The notes under the pieces were generated by a model. The model searched no databases, was not told where the DNA came from, and was given only the letters and a program-made list of their open reading frames with translations. The translations under genes and the position numbers were made by a program. Below, piece by piece: positions 1-6,900 of a stretch of 64,000 nt of DNA (position 1 is its first letter; the number at the start of each line of letters is the position of its first letter). Origin of the DNA: a virus; the IMG/VR virus record IMGVR_UViG_3300031565_000015, positions 1 through 64,000 of that record; one strand, 5' to 3'.

Positions 1-176
1 GACAGCAGGACAGCAGGACAGCAGGACAGCAGGACAGCAGGACAGCAGGACAGCAGGACAGCAGGACAGCAGGACAGCAGGACAGCAGGACAGCAGGACA
101 GCGGGACAGCAGGACAGCGGGACAGCAGGACAGCAGGACCACAGGACCACAGGACCACAGGACCACAGGATAGCAG
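1..176. repeat. 8-bp tandem repeat array
   Basis: About 17 copies of GACAGC(A/G)G are followed by four copies of GACCACAG and one GATAGCAG. The unit length is not a multiple of three, so the array is unlikely to encode a simple peptide repeat. It starts at the window edge, so its full size is unknown. Its role is unknown. Confidence 0.95.
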
Positions 177-200
177 GGCAGCTACCAGTCAATCACATTA

Positions 201-256
201 ATGGATGGATGGATGGATGGATGGATGGATGGATGGATGGATGGATGGATGGATGG
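201..256. repeat. ATGG tetranucleotide repeat
   Basis: Fourteen tandem copies of ATGG lie between the 8-bp array and the terminator. This is a simple-sequence tract prone to slippage. No gene is evident on either strand. Confidence 0.95.
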
Positions 257-261
257 ACAAT

Positions 262-287
262 AAAAAACCCGGGCGTTGCTGCCCGGG
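262..287 (-). terminator. Rho-independent terminator of the leftward operon
   Basis: Read on the minus strand, GCCCGGGC and GCCCGGG form a GC-rich stem around a short loop and are followed by six T residues. It lies just past the last leftward gene, so it should end the 3219-315 transcript. Confidence 0.85.
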
Positions 288-314
288 CTGTCAGTGTTTT
301 ATATTGTTATGTTT

Positions 315-644
315 TCAAGTGCCCCACATAAATTCAATATGTTTATTGCCCCATAGAATAAATTCTATGAAATAAAATCGTATCTCCTTTCCACCTTGCT
401 TTTTAATTTCTACCAGCATCCTTTGTTCCACTTCAGCCAATATATCCGCCAGTATCATATATTTATCAGTTGTAAATTCAATATCAAACGTCGGCCCAGG
501 TTCCGTACCTTCGGCGGCCATTAGGTTAGGCTCAAGGTTCCCTCCCGGTATCCAGCCCCATGCCCCTTTAAAAAATACTTTGGTCCCCTTAGATATACCT
601 GATTGATCTGACTGTTCACATGCCCAACAACTTTGATATGTCAT
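315..644 (-). CDS. Hypothetical protein, last gene of the left operon
   Basis: A 109-residue soluble protein I do not recognise, with a CWAC pair near the N-terminus. A GGGGGA ribosome site lies about 9 nt before the ATG. The same ribosome-site block (CAGGGGGAAAAATAAA) also precedes the next gene upstream, suggesting that the two were duplicated as cassettes. The terminator at 262-287 follows the gene. Confidence 0.7.
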   Translation of the reverse strand: MTYQSCWACEQSDQSGISKGTKVFFKGAWGWIPGGNLEPNLMAAEGTEPGPTFDIEFTTDKYMILADILAEVEQRMLVEIKKQGGKEIRFYFIEFILWGNKHIEFMWGT

Positions 645-664
645 TTTATTTTTCCCCCTGTTAA

Positions 665-688
665 AGCCCGGGCATATCTGCCCGGGCT
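665..688 (-). other. Intergenic hairpin duplicated from the operon end
   Basis: A 10-bp perfect stem (AGCCCGGGCA / TGCCCGGGCT) with a 4-nt loop lies between two leftward genes. It and the 15-20 bp beside it (CTGTCAGTGTTTTAT) repeat the terminator region at 268-301. There is no T-run on the leftward side, so it is more likely an RNA processing or attenuation hairpin than a full terminator. Confidence 0.7.
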
Positions 689-711
689 GTCAGTGTTTTA
701 TGGTGCTATGT

Positions 712-1041
712 TTATTTTAGTCGTTCAAGATCCTGTATCAAATCAATTAGATTCCCGTCGGCGTCATCCGAATAGCATTCATGTAGATGATTTATTTTCT
801 TTTGAATTTCATCCTTTGCCCATTCCCCGGCGTTCGCTGCTATCTCGTTTTTAATTTTCCACTGCATGTCTGAATCACATTCAAACCAGTTATGCATTAC
901 GACATTGACTTTATAAACACCCTTGATTGACAGGATTTCTTTTTCAAATCTTAGTAGGATATCATGGTCAACTTCCTTGTGTATCGGATATAAATCAAAA
1001 TTAACGGTTTGTGTTTGCCCGCCATCTGTTAGTTTAATCAT
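712..1041 (-). CDS. Hypothetical protein
   Basis: A 109-residue protein of unknown function. I chose the ATG at 1041 over an upstream in-frame ATG at 1089 because the GGGGGA ribosome site sits just before 1041. The C-terminus is rich in acidic and amphipathic helix sequence (DLIQDLERLK). It sits in the left early operon with other small unknown genes. Confidence 0.7.
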   Translation of the reverse strand: MIKLTDGGQTQTVNFDLYPIHKEVDHDILLRFEKEILSIKGVYKVNVVMHNWFECDSDMQWKIKNEIAANAGEWAKDEIQKKINHLHECYSDDADGNLIDLIQDLERLK

Positions 1042-1042
1042 T

Positions 1043-1228
1043 TTATTTTTCCCCCTGTATAATAAATCGTTCGCCCTTAATAACCACAATCACTGCCTGC
1101 CTGGTAACTCTTACAATAGCCTTGCGTACTCGATAAATGCCAGCTATAAAAGCCGCGGCCGCGGCCGGGCCTTTGAGACCGTAGATGGTTTTAGTATCAT
1201 AGTATAGGTTGTTGTCTTGTATTATCAT
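1043..1228 (-). CDS. Small hypothetical protein with Ala run
   Basis: A 61-residue basic protein with five consecutive alanines followed by a short hydrophobic stretch. Its ATG overlaps the stop of the upstream gene (ATGA), and a GGGAG ribosome site precedes it, so it is probably translated by coupling. No family recognised. Confidence 0.6.
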   Translation of the reverse strand: MIIQDNNLYYDTKTIYGLKGPAAAAAFIAGIYRVRKAIVRVTRQAVIVVIKGERFIIQGEK

Positions 1229-1377
1229 AATCCTTTAATCTCCCGTTTTAAATCGTTTATGTTCATCATATCCCTATAAGACACCCAGCGGCCCAACCGT
1301 TCGGACAGGGCTATCATTAAGCGCGTGATAGGTATCGTCAGCACGTCCAGCTCGTTTAATAGATCGGTGTCTTTCAT
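1225..1377 (-). CDS. Small hypothetical protein
   Basis: A 50-residue reading frame beginning MKDTDLLNEL. It overlaps its neighbours by four bases on both sides (ATGA junctions), which is strong evidence that it is translated as part of the operon. Function unknown. Confidence 0.6.
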   Translation of the reverse strand: MKDTDLLNELDVLTIPITRLMIALSERLGRWVSYRDMMNINDLKREIKGL

Positions 1378-1718
1378 CGGTTTAAATCCACAAGTTTATA
1401 TTCGCCGGAATCGATCTTTTTCTGGGTTTCTTTTTTGGTCTCGTTTAAGAATTGATTGCGGTATTTGCCGGTTGTTACGGAATAATCCCATTTGTTTTTA
1501 TCAAGATATGCCGAATAAAGAGTTTTTGACCCGTCAAATGTATTATCCTCTGAGGCTATATGTCTGTTGTGCGGGATAAAAGCTATATTTGAATTGTAGG
1601 ATTGAAACATTTGACCCTTGAAAATATAAGTCTTCCCTGTCTCAATAAAACAATCTTCAATGATAAACTGGTTTGGAACCATATTGCCCTTTGCGCTTGT
1701 CATATTAGATACTTTCAT
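1374..1718 (-). CDS. Hypothetical protein
   Basis: A 114-residue soluble protein with no recognised domain. An AGGGGAA ribosome site precedes the ATG. The 3' end overlaps the next gene's start. The C-terminal half is charged (KKETQKKIDSGEYK). Confidence 0.7.
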   Translation of the reverse strand: MKVSNMTSAKGNMVPNQFIIEDCFIETGKTYIFKGQMFQSYNSNIAFIPHNRHIASEDNTFDGSKTLYSAYLDKNKWDYSVTTGKYRNQFLNETKKETQKKIDSGEYKLVDLNR

Positions 1719-1723
1719 TTTAA

Positions 1724-1900
1724 TTATTCCCCTTTTAAATATTCGATTGCTACAAAATGTAGGTTGTAAAAGTCATCATTTGCGAATAGTTTAACCATGC
1801 CAGAAAAACCAATTTCATGATATTCAGTATATTCTTTATAAACTTTTTCCAGCTCATTCTTAAAGTCTTCATTGGTTTTTCTGGCGATAGGTGAATACAA
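1724..1900 (-). CDS. Hypothetical protein, TTG start
   Basis: 58 residues. The longer frame from 1981 would overlap the upstream gene heavily, whereas a TTG at 1900 lies 8 nt after a clear AGGAG, so I choose the TTG. The product is acidic with a C-terminal FVAIEYLKGE. Function unknown. Confidence 0.55.
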   Translation of the reverse strand: MYSPIARKTNEDFKNELEKVYKEYTEYHEIGFSGMVKLFANDDFYNLHFVAIEYLKGE

Positions 1901-1901
1901 T

Positions 1902-2075
1902 TTATTTTCTCCTGTTATTATCAATAAATTTAATACAAGCCGCGTGGACTGCCGGACCAAAAACGCGTTTTTTACTATCACTGTCCCATACTACCCACTG
2001 ACTATGCTTCAACGTCGGACGATATTTAGGGCGCGATAAAACACCTGTCATACTTTTAACAATAGTCAAATTCAT
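1902..2075 (-). CDS. Small basic hypothetical protein
   Basis: A 57-residue basic protein starting MNLTIVKSMTG, with an SQWVVWDSD segment. The ATG overlaps the upstream stop (ATGA), and the stop falls just before the TTG start of the next gene, consistent with coupled translation. Function unknown. Confidence 0.6.
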   Translation of the reverse strand: MNLTIVKSMTGVLSRPKYRPTLKHSQWVVWDSDSKKRVFGPAVHAACIKFIDNNRRK

Positions 2076-2614
2076 TTTTTCGCCTTCATAGTCAATTCAT
2101 AAACGTCAAAGGTGCTGCCGGACGATACGTGTTTAAACTTCCCGCCGATAAACTTAGCAATGGCTGTATAACAGGAAGTACCGATACCGCCATGATAATA
2201 TGGGGAATATTCGCCGGGCAGTGACACGCCATAAGGTTTGACTTTGCGGGTTTTGGCCATCTCATGTAATCTGTAAAGCATGGTTCGATTGAATATGTCA
2301 GCGATAACGGTTGACTCTTTGTCATATCCACACCCGGAACAGGTGGCCGTGTGTCTGGTAAAACGTCCGTCGATATGTGTGACGCTGGCCGTGGCCGTCG
2401 GATTATTTCCCCAGTTACGGGATTTTTTCCATTCAATATTGATTATCATCTTAGATACCTGGCGTTGATCTCGTCCTTCCTGTTCTTTGAGTTCGGCCCG
2501 TTTGATTGCATTGGCGCGTTGTCTATCAGTGAACAGCGACGGCCTATCAATAATAGATTTAATACGTTTTTTGGTCAATGTTGAGTTTTTGATTGTTTCT
2601 TTAAGTGTTGCCAT
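2072..2614 (-). CDS. Hypothetical phage protein with Cys-His cluster
   Basis: 180 residues. A basic helical N-terminus is followed by a segment with ITVE-like strands and a CSGCGYDKES motif that could bind metal. A GGAGG ribosome site precedes the ATG. I do not recognise a named family. It is the longest protein of the left operon. Confidence 0.75.
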   Translation of the reverse strand: MATLKETIKNSTLTKKRIKSIIDRPSLFTDRQRANAIKRAELKEQEGRDQRQVSKMIINIEWKKSRNWGNNPTATASVTHIDGRFTRHTATCSGCGYDKESTVIADIFNRTMLYRLHEMAKTRKVKPYGVSLPGEYSPYYHGGIGTSCYTAIAKFIGGKFKHVSSGSTFDVYELTMKAKK

Positions 2615-2615
2615 G

Positions 2616-2792
2616 TTATTTTTCCTCCATTAATTCTATGTGCTCTAATAAATTTTCGTAGGCTTCCAGTTTACCAACAATTTTCCCTTCGCAAAAATCA
2701 TTTTGTAAAAAACTGTTTTTATAATCTTTTAACTTTTTTTCTTGTTTCTTAATTTTGTTCTTCAAGTAGTCAATGGGTTTCGTTATGGCCAT
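2616..2792 (-). CDS. Small coiled-coil protein
   Basis: 58 residues, very lysine-rich, with a continuous helix (KNKIKKQEKKLKDYK) likely to form a coiled coil. A GGGGAGG ribosome site precedes the ATG. The stop is two bases from the next gene. Function unknown. Confidence 0.65.
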   Translation of the reverse strand: MAITKPIDYLKNKIKKQEKKLKDYKNSFLQNDFCEGKIVGKLEAYENLLEHIELMEEK

Positions 2793-2794
2793 TT

Positions 2795-2935
2795 TTATTT
2801 CCTCCCCATTTTTATAATATTTTTAAGTCTATGCGCCATAAAGCACCCGCTGCAATCCATCATGTACCAAAAGGCCCCTTGGTAACTGTCCGCGCGGCGG
2901 GTTGCTTCGGTCTGTCTGTTTGTTGTCCAGCTCAT
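2795..2935 (-). CDS. Small hypothetical protein
   Basis: 46 residues starting MSWTTNRQTEATRRADSYQ, with a DCSGCFMAHRLKN segment in the second half. A GGGGA ribosome site precedes the ATG. Operon position and spacing support it. Function unknown. Confidence 0.6.
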   Translation of the reverse strand: MSWTTNRQTEATRRADSYQGAFWYMMDCSGCFMAHRLKNIIKMGRK

Positions 2936-2949
2936 GTTCCCCGTCTCCC

Positions 2950-3030
2950 TTATAATGATAGAAAAATTACTGTTAGTATGTAAAGCACTGGCAGCGCGAT
3001 TAATACTGCTATTACGTCGAGTATTTTCAT
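2950..3030 (-). CDS. 26-residue membrane peptide
   Basis: The peptide is a single hydrophobic helix (VIAVLIALPVLYILTVIFL) after MKILD. The ribosome site is weak. It follows a similar tiny membrane peptide gene, so the pair may act in the inner membrane. Function unknown; the small size lowers confidence. Confidence 0.45.
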   Translation of the reverse strand: MKILDVIAVLIALPVLYILTVIFLSL

Positions 3031-3032
3031 GT

Positions 3033-3119
3033 TTAAAAACCCGGTGCTGTTTGAAGTAAACAATTAATAAAAAGGACGGCTATTGCCAGAAAGGTTATAA
3101 TATCGATTAGTTTTTTCAT
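3033..3119 (-). CDS. 28-residue membrane peptide
   Basis: Begins MKKLIDIITFLAIAVLFIN: two lysines and then one membrane helix, with a proline-glycine C-terminus. A GGAGAG ribosome site lies 9-10 nt upstream. Function unknown. Confidence 0.5.
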   Translation of the reverse strand: MKKLIDIITFLAIAVLFINCLLQTAPGF

Positions 3120-3120
3120 A

Positions 3121-3219
3121 TTATTCTGTCTCTCCGGTAAAGTAAAATCGGTAAAATTCATTTTTTTCGGCATCTGTCATATCTTTTACTACTTCCAAAA
3201 CATCGTCTACCCATTCCAT
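3121..3219 (-). CDS. 32-residue acidic peptide, first gene of left operon
   Basis: A short acidic peptide (MEWVDDVLEVVKDMTDAEKN). AAGGAG lies 6 nt before the ATG. It is the first gene after the leftward promoter region. Function unknown. Confidence 0.55.
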   Translation of the reverse strand: MEWVDDVLEVVKDMTDAEKNEFYRFYFTGETE

Positions 3220-3259
3220 GCTTTATCTCCTTATTAAAAATTTAAAGTCTGTCCGTATG

Positions 3260-3284
3260 TCTCACTATATATATAGCATGTCAA
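3260..3284 (-). promoter_or_regulatory. Candidate leftward promoter with palindrome
   Basis: On the minus strand TTGACA (3284-3279) fits a -35 box; the -10 box is poor. A perfect 12-bp palindrome, CTATATATATAG (3265-3276), sits directly downstream in the spacer and may be a repressor or activator site. It lies about 45 bp before the first gene of the left operon. Confidence 0.5.
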
Positions 3285-3319
3285 CACTTATTTTACTGTT
3301 TAATTAAAATAATTTACAA

Positions 3320-3354
3320 TGACAATTTACGTCAAACCCTGCCAATTTATGTCA
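3320..3354. promoter_or_regulatory. Two operator-like half palindromes
   Basis: TGACAATTTACGTCA (3320-3334) and TGCCAATTTATGTCA (3340-3354) are degenerate copies of the perfect palindrome at 3419-3433, spaced exactly 20 bp (two helical turns). They lie between the divergent operons and are likely binding sites of one dimeric regulator. Confidence 0.6.
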
Positions 3355-3417
3355 TATATAATATAACCTACAGCCATGCGGGTTTCCAGACTTATACAGC
3401 TCCAGACCAGTTTTACC

Positions 3418-3445
3418 TTGACAATTTTTGTCATTCGTGTATACT
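3418..3445 (+). promoter_or_regulatory. Rightward promoter overlapped by palindromic operator
   Basis: TTGACA (3418-3423), a 16-bp spacer and TATACT (3440-3445) form a good sigma-70 promoter. TGACAATTTTTGTCA (3419-3433), a perfect palindrome around a TTT centre, covers the -35 box, so binding there would block transcription. No gene begins for about 1 kb downstream. Confidence 0.7.
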
Positions 3446-3663
3446 GGTGGTATCTTAAATCAGTTGGTTTTGTTTGACAGGCGATAAGACCGCATTGACA
3501 CCAGAGCTGTTTGTTCTGTCCGGCAGGGAAGCCTGGAAGCCTGGAAACCGCACCAGACACTATTTTGAGCCTTTTGACCCTGATTCTATGGCTGAAGACC
3601 GGCGCCAGGCAAGGCTATAGCCTAAGAGCCACGCCAGTCAAGGGTTTCAAGAGAAACGCTCAA

Positions 3664-3721
3664 GAACCGCTCTGGGCGCAGGTTTCAGCCGAGAACCGCT
3701 CTGGGCGCGGCTTTCAGCGTT
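3664..3721 (+). repeat. 29-bp direct repeat, two copies
   Basis: GAACCGCTCTGGGCGC starts at 3664 and again at 3693, each followed by a GGTTTCAGC-like segment. The repeats are adjacent and in the same orientation. Confidence 0.8.
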
Positions 3722-3767
3722 TTGGCCCCCGAATGGCGGTCGGGTACCCTCGCGTACCTTTTTCTCT

Positions 3768-3916
3768 ACGGTTCACATTTTTTGAGACGGTTCACATTTT
3801 TCAGCCTCGCGGAGCTTTTATCGGACGGTCCATAAAATTTCTCTCGCGTAGCTTTTTCGGTACGGTCCATAATTTTTCAGCCTCGCGTAGCTCCTTCAAG
3901 ACGGTTCATATTTTTT
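3768..3916 (+). repeat. 37-bp iteron-like direct repeat array
   Basis: Five copies of (T/G)ACGGT(T/C)CA(C/T)A followed by an A/T tract begin at 3768, 3787, 3824, 3861 and 3900; the last four are spaced 37, 37 and 39 bp. Between them lie copies of CTCGCG(T/G)AGCT. An AT-rich stretch follows. This resembles iterons for an origin-binding protein, but no initiator is identified. Confidence 0.7.
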
Positions 3917-4425
3917 CCAGCGGTCAGACCAACCAAATTACACCCTCTCGCAGCGCTCAGTGCCTTAAATTCTTCGATTGCCCTCCGAACCTATACGACC
4001 ATACCAATCTCGTTCCCCACGTCCGTAAAACCACAATAGAATCGTTTCATGTGTTTTACAATACCCTGTACCACCCCGAAACATATTTTCTGCAAATGGG
4101 TGGTCTTAAGTTACTGATTTCTTTTATATTTTATTATCTTAATACTCTTTTATATTCTTTATAGTATAGGGTAGTAAATATATGTAGTAATAACAGTAAG
4201 ATAGAGAAGGTACCGATACAAATACCCTTAACAAACTGTAGTTTCTCTATATGTGTATAACACACGTTATTTTGTTACATTATGATATGAATAATAAAGT
4301 ATAGAAAATATAAATAGTCTATAGGAGTTTGAAACCCTCGGGGTATTGGGTGGCTTTATGGAGAATCCCATTGCTGTAGGCTTTAAGGGCAACCCAAAAT
4401 TTAACCCATTGCGGGTACTTTTCGC

Positions 4426-4454
4426 TTGACAAAGGAACCGACAGGTGATACAGT
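4426..4454 (+). promoter_or_regulatory. Rightward promoter of the 4486-7591 operon
   Basis: TTGACA (4426-4431), a 17-bp spacer and TACAGT (4449-4454) precede the first gene by about 30 bp. The -35 box contains the TTG that would otherwise be read as an upstream start of the next gene. Confidence 0.75.
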
Positions 4455-4485
4455 ACATCCAACACTAACTATAGGAGAGGTAATT

Positions 4486-5379
4486 ATGATTCTTAACGTA
4501 AATGACAACGCTCGTGCGTTCCTGGAAATCAAACAATGTATATCGGTTTGTAGACGAAAAGTTATACATGTAACGCCGGAAGTTATACGAACTTCCAATC
4601 AAACTGTGTCTGTAGTCTTCTCTACCGACACAACTGTGATAGAACCTGGGACTTATAAGGTAGCTAAAGGGGGACAGCATAAATTCCTGCTGAAAGAGTG
4701 GGAAGACCAGAATGATTCAGTCTTCTCCCTTCCGGATGATATGGACTGGCAGTACGACACGACCTACAGCCACAAAGAAGATATTTTCGACAAAACAGGG
4801 GTCGTAATATCTGACCAAATCAACAAACTACTGTACGCAACACAACACGGGAAGCCGGCGGACATTATGTTCGCAGGACCGACAGACCCTCTGATTATAT
4901 CATGTGGCAATGTGACGATAACAGTGACAACTTTAGAAGCTGTCGGCCCTGTCGTTACGAAAAATGTCACAGGTATTCCGGAGCATGTTTTTAAAAAACT
5001 GGAGTCCTACAGTCTCCCGGCAACACAGATCGTAAGGTCTAAAATAGCTGAAAAAGTGAAGCAACCAATCGGTCCAGTGTCTCAGGCCCCCGAAGTCGAG
5101 AAAACGTCAAAATTGATAAACGGAATGCCTTTAACCACATTGAAAACAATTAAAGCGTATGCGGCAGCGGAAGGTATTTCTGCAAACTCTCTGATACTGA
5201 ATATCTTAGAGTCTTGGCTGCCATCAGAATCGGCACCGCTGCCAAAACCACTAAATCACTGCTACACCAAACTAATCCCCGGCATCCCCAAGGGCCACGC
5301 TAAAGCCCTGAAAGCCCACGCAGCCGCCGAAGGAATATCCGTCAACCGATTGATACTGGGATTACTGGAGGAGGTGTAA
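4486..5379 (+). CDS. Protein with two C-terminal ribbon-helix-helix-like motifs
   Basis: 297 residues. The ATG at 4486 follows AGGAGAGG; the in-frame TTG at 4426 is part of the promoter. Residues 1-180 are mostly beta-strand-like and not recognised. The C-terminal 90 residues hold two similar segments (TIKAYAAAEGISANSLI and ALKAHAAAEGISVNRLI) that look like the helix-turn-helix half of Arc/ribbon-helix-helix DNA-binding domains. This suggests a DNA-binding regulator leading the operon, possibly acting on the nearby palindromes. The function is inferred. Confidence 0.65.
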   Translation: MILNVNDNARAFLEIKQCISVCRRKVIHVTPEVIRTSNQTVSVVFSTDTTVIEPGTYKVAKGGQHKFLLKEWEDQNDSVFSLPDDMDWQYDTTYSHKEDIFDKTGVVISDQINKLLYATQHGKPADIMFAGPTDPLIISCGNVTITVTTLEAVGPVVTKNVTGIPEHVFKKLESYSLPATQIVRSKIAEKVKQPIGPVSQAPEVEKTSKLINGMPLTTLKTIKAYAAAEGISANSLILNILESWLPSESAPLPKPLNHCYTKLIPGIPKGHAKALKAHAAAEGISVNRLILGLLEEV

Positions 5380-5380
5380 T

Positions 5381-5662
5381 ATGAGTCTTCCGGATCGAGA
5401 GTTGTTAAGGAGTTTTATTTCTTATGATGAAGGGTGTAAATTACGAAAGCAATTACATTACACTGCCAGGAATTTTTATGTCCCGAAGCATGCACCCTCC
5501 GAGCACCTGAAATTCATGAACGCCAATGAATGTACTTTTACAACGGTCCACGCACAGGATACGAATCATCCATACTACTTTTGTCTCTTCACCGTCAAAA
5601 GTCAGCATGTGTACGGAGATTGCATAGAGGAATGTTTGGATAAAGCGATGGAGGAAATTTAA
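5381..5662 (+). CDS. Hypothetical protein
   Basis: 93 residues, unknown family. GGAGGAGG at the end of the previous gene serves as ribosome site. The C-terminus (GDCIEECLDKAMEEI) is a cysteine-containing acidic helix. Confidence 0.65.
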   Translation: MSLPDRELLRSFISYDEGCKLRKQLHYTARNFYVPKHAPSEHLKFMNANECTFTTVHAQDTNHPYYFCLFTVKSQHVYGDCIEECLDKAMEEI

Positions 5663-5958
5663 TGGCACGGAACGCGCATGAACCAGATAACTGCTTATTG
5701 AGCCGACAAAGGCTGGGAGGAATGATGGATTTTGACACATTGTGGGACGAAAGACCTTGGTGGCCATTTGAATCGACCTCGAAAGAGAGGGCACAATATT
5801 ATTTTAATAAAGGGGTTGAGTCTGTGGTGGCCAATACGGAGCGGCTCAATCAGGAAGTTGAACACGGACAGGCTGGAGAGTGTGATTCAAAAAATTGTCA
5901 CTTAGCCGGTATCGGCTATTGTAGCGAATTGTGTCGTTTTTACCCACCTGCCGGTTAA
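5662..5958 (+). CDS. Hypothetical Cys-containing protein
   Basis: 98 residues. The ATG overlaps the previous stop (TAATG), and a GGAGG site lies 8 nt upstream. The C-terminal CDSKNCHLAGIGYCSELC has four cysteines that could hold zinc. Function unknown. Confidence 0.65.
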   Translation: MARNAHEPDNCLLSRQRLGGMMDFDTLWDERPWWPFESTSKERAQYYFNKGVESVVANTERLNQEVEHGQAGECDSKNCHLAGIGYCSELCRFYPPAG

Positions 5959-5992
5959 CTTAATTATTATTATTTAAACAAGGAGATATAAC

Positions 5993-6226
5993 ATGGCTGG
6001 ATCTTACAGACACATCACGGATGAAAATAATAATTTTCTTGTATGTTCCGATCATCTGGACGTAGCCGAAGGCCCGGGAGAACTGCGAGAGTTTAAAGTT
6101 CCGCCGAGAGATCACAGGGGTAATTGGCTGTGCAGAAAGACAAATCAATGGATGAGTTCATACTGGCATGTAAAAACGCTGTCAGTATGGTCGAAAATGT
6201 TCAGAAGGCAAGTTTTGACGCAATGA
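5993..6226 (+). CDS. Degenerate member of the REFKVP small-protein family
   Basis: 77 residues with an AAGGAGATATA ribosome site. It contains GPGELREFKVP followed by a NWLC segment, as in the proteins at 6393, 6897 and 7244, but it lacks the CxxCIYxYL ending those share. The last 79 bases overlap another small frame (6148-6273), so the C-terminus may have been lost by a frameshift or replaced. Confidence 0.6.
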   Translation: MAGSYRHITDENNNFLVCSDHLDVAEGPGELREFKVPPRDHRGNWLCRKTNQWMSSYWHVKTLSVWSKMFRRQVLTQ

Positions 6227-6273
6227 TAGAAAGACTTTTAAACCCAACCAAACACGAAGGAAGATTATCATGA
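6148..6273 (+). CDS. Small hypothetical protein overlapping its neighbour
   Basis: 41 residues starting MDEFILACKNAVSMVENVQ, an amphipathic helix. Its stop overlaps the ATG of the next gene, suggesting coupling. The ribosome site is weak and it overlaps the 5993 gene by 79 bases; it may instead be a shadow. Confidence 0.35.
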   Translation: MDEFILACKNAVSMVENVQKASFDAMIERLLNPTKHEGRLS

Positions 6274-6389
6274 CTGTCGAGATTAAGAAAACAATCCGAC
6301 CCGGCCACTACCACATCATCTACGCTATATTTGATGAGGACATGGTGTTGGTAAAAACATATACACAAGATTTTTACTGGGAGGAATAG
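6270..6389 (+). CDS. Small hypothetical protein
   Basis: 39 residues (MTVEIKKTIRPGHYHIIYAI) with a GGAAG ribosome site. It lies between two members of the REFKVP family. No recognised family. Confidence 0.5.
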   Translation: MTVEIKKTIRPGHYHIIYAIFDEDMVLVKTYTQDFYWEE

Positions 6390-6392
6390 ATC

Positions 6393-6725
6393 ATGAAAAT
6401 AATTAAGATCCAGACCCCAGGACCCAAACAGTACAGCCTGAACGGAACACCCGTAAAGATCACAGCCACCAACCTGTCTCACAGCGAGTACAGATCTGAC
6501 TACCCGCTGGACACATCTGTGGAAATCGACGGTCTGATATACCTCGTAAGGTTCTCAGAACTGACAGCCCACGAATCACCGGGAGAACTGCGAGAGTTTA
6601 AAGTGCCGCGTGTGAGTAATACGGCTGGCAAATGCCGCAAAGCCCCCACCCGAACAGAATGTGGACATATCGGATGTTCAGAATGTATTTACGATTATTT
6701 ATGGAGGAATAGTGATGAAAAGTAA
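6393..6725 (+). CDS. REFKVP-family protein with CxxC zinc-like end
   Basis: 110 residues with a GGGAGGAA ribosome site. The N-terminal two thirds resemble a small beta domain (MKIIKIQTPGP). The C-terminus has REFKVP, then a spaced C...C...CSECIYDYL pattern shared with the 6897 and 7244 proteins. The cysteines could form a zinc knuckle. Function unknown. Confidence 0.7.
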   Translation: MKIIKIQTPGPKQYSLNGTPVKITATNLSHSEYRSDYPLDTSVEIDGLIYLVRFSELTAHESPGELREFKVPRVSNTAGKCRKAPTRTECGHIGCSECIYDYLWRNSDEK

Positions 6726-6900
6726 AGCCCGGACAGCGCGTAAAAACCACACATGCTCGTGGTGCGGGAGGATTATTAAATCCGGCGAGAGGTATGAAGC
6801 GACTACGTGTTTCCCTAACCAAGAGCCTTACGTCGATGACGTGCCTTGCACCGTCGGCTATTGTAAAGAATGTTCATTTATAAATCTGGAGGAAAAATGA
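6715..6900 (+). CDS. Small zinc-ribbon protein
   Basis: 61 residues. I chose the ATG at 6715 because GGAGGAA precedes it. TARKNHTCSWCGRIIKSGERY is a common start of small phage zinc-ribbon proteins, and GYCKEC supplies the second CxxC pair. It probably binds zinc and perhaps nucleic acid. It sits inside the REFKVP gene cluster. Confidence 0.75.
   Translation: MKSKARTARKNHTCSWCGRIIKSGERYEATTCFPNQEPYVDDVPCTVGYCKECSFINLEEK

Larger units (their letters stand above)
3446..4425. other. Long non-coding control region
   Basis: No convincing gene lies here. The only long frame (3511-4164) has no ribosome site and runs through direct repeats. The region holds a 29-bp duplication, a 37-bp repeat array and then an AT-rich stretch (about 4100-4320). 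Such an arrangement fits a replication origin or an untranslated leader RNA; I cannot separate these from sequence alone. Confidence 0.5.

Noticed and set aside
2092-2436. Second leftward frame inside the 2072-2614 gene
   Set aside because: Different frame of a better-supported gene, no ribosome site.
3511-4164. Long rightward frame of 217 codons
   Set aside because: No ribosome site; it runs through the 29-bp and 37-bp direct repeats and its composition is not protein-like. I read the region as non-coding control DNA.
4426-4485. TTG start 20 codons upstream of the 4486 gene
   Set aside because: The TTG is the -35 box of a good promoter and has no ribosome site, while ATG 4486 follows AGGAGAGG.
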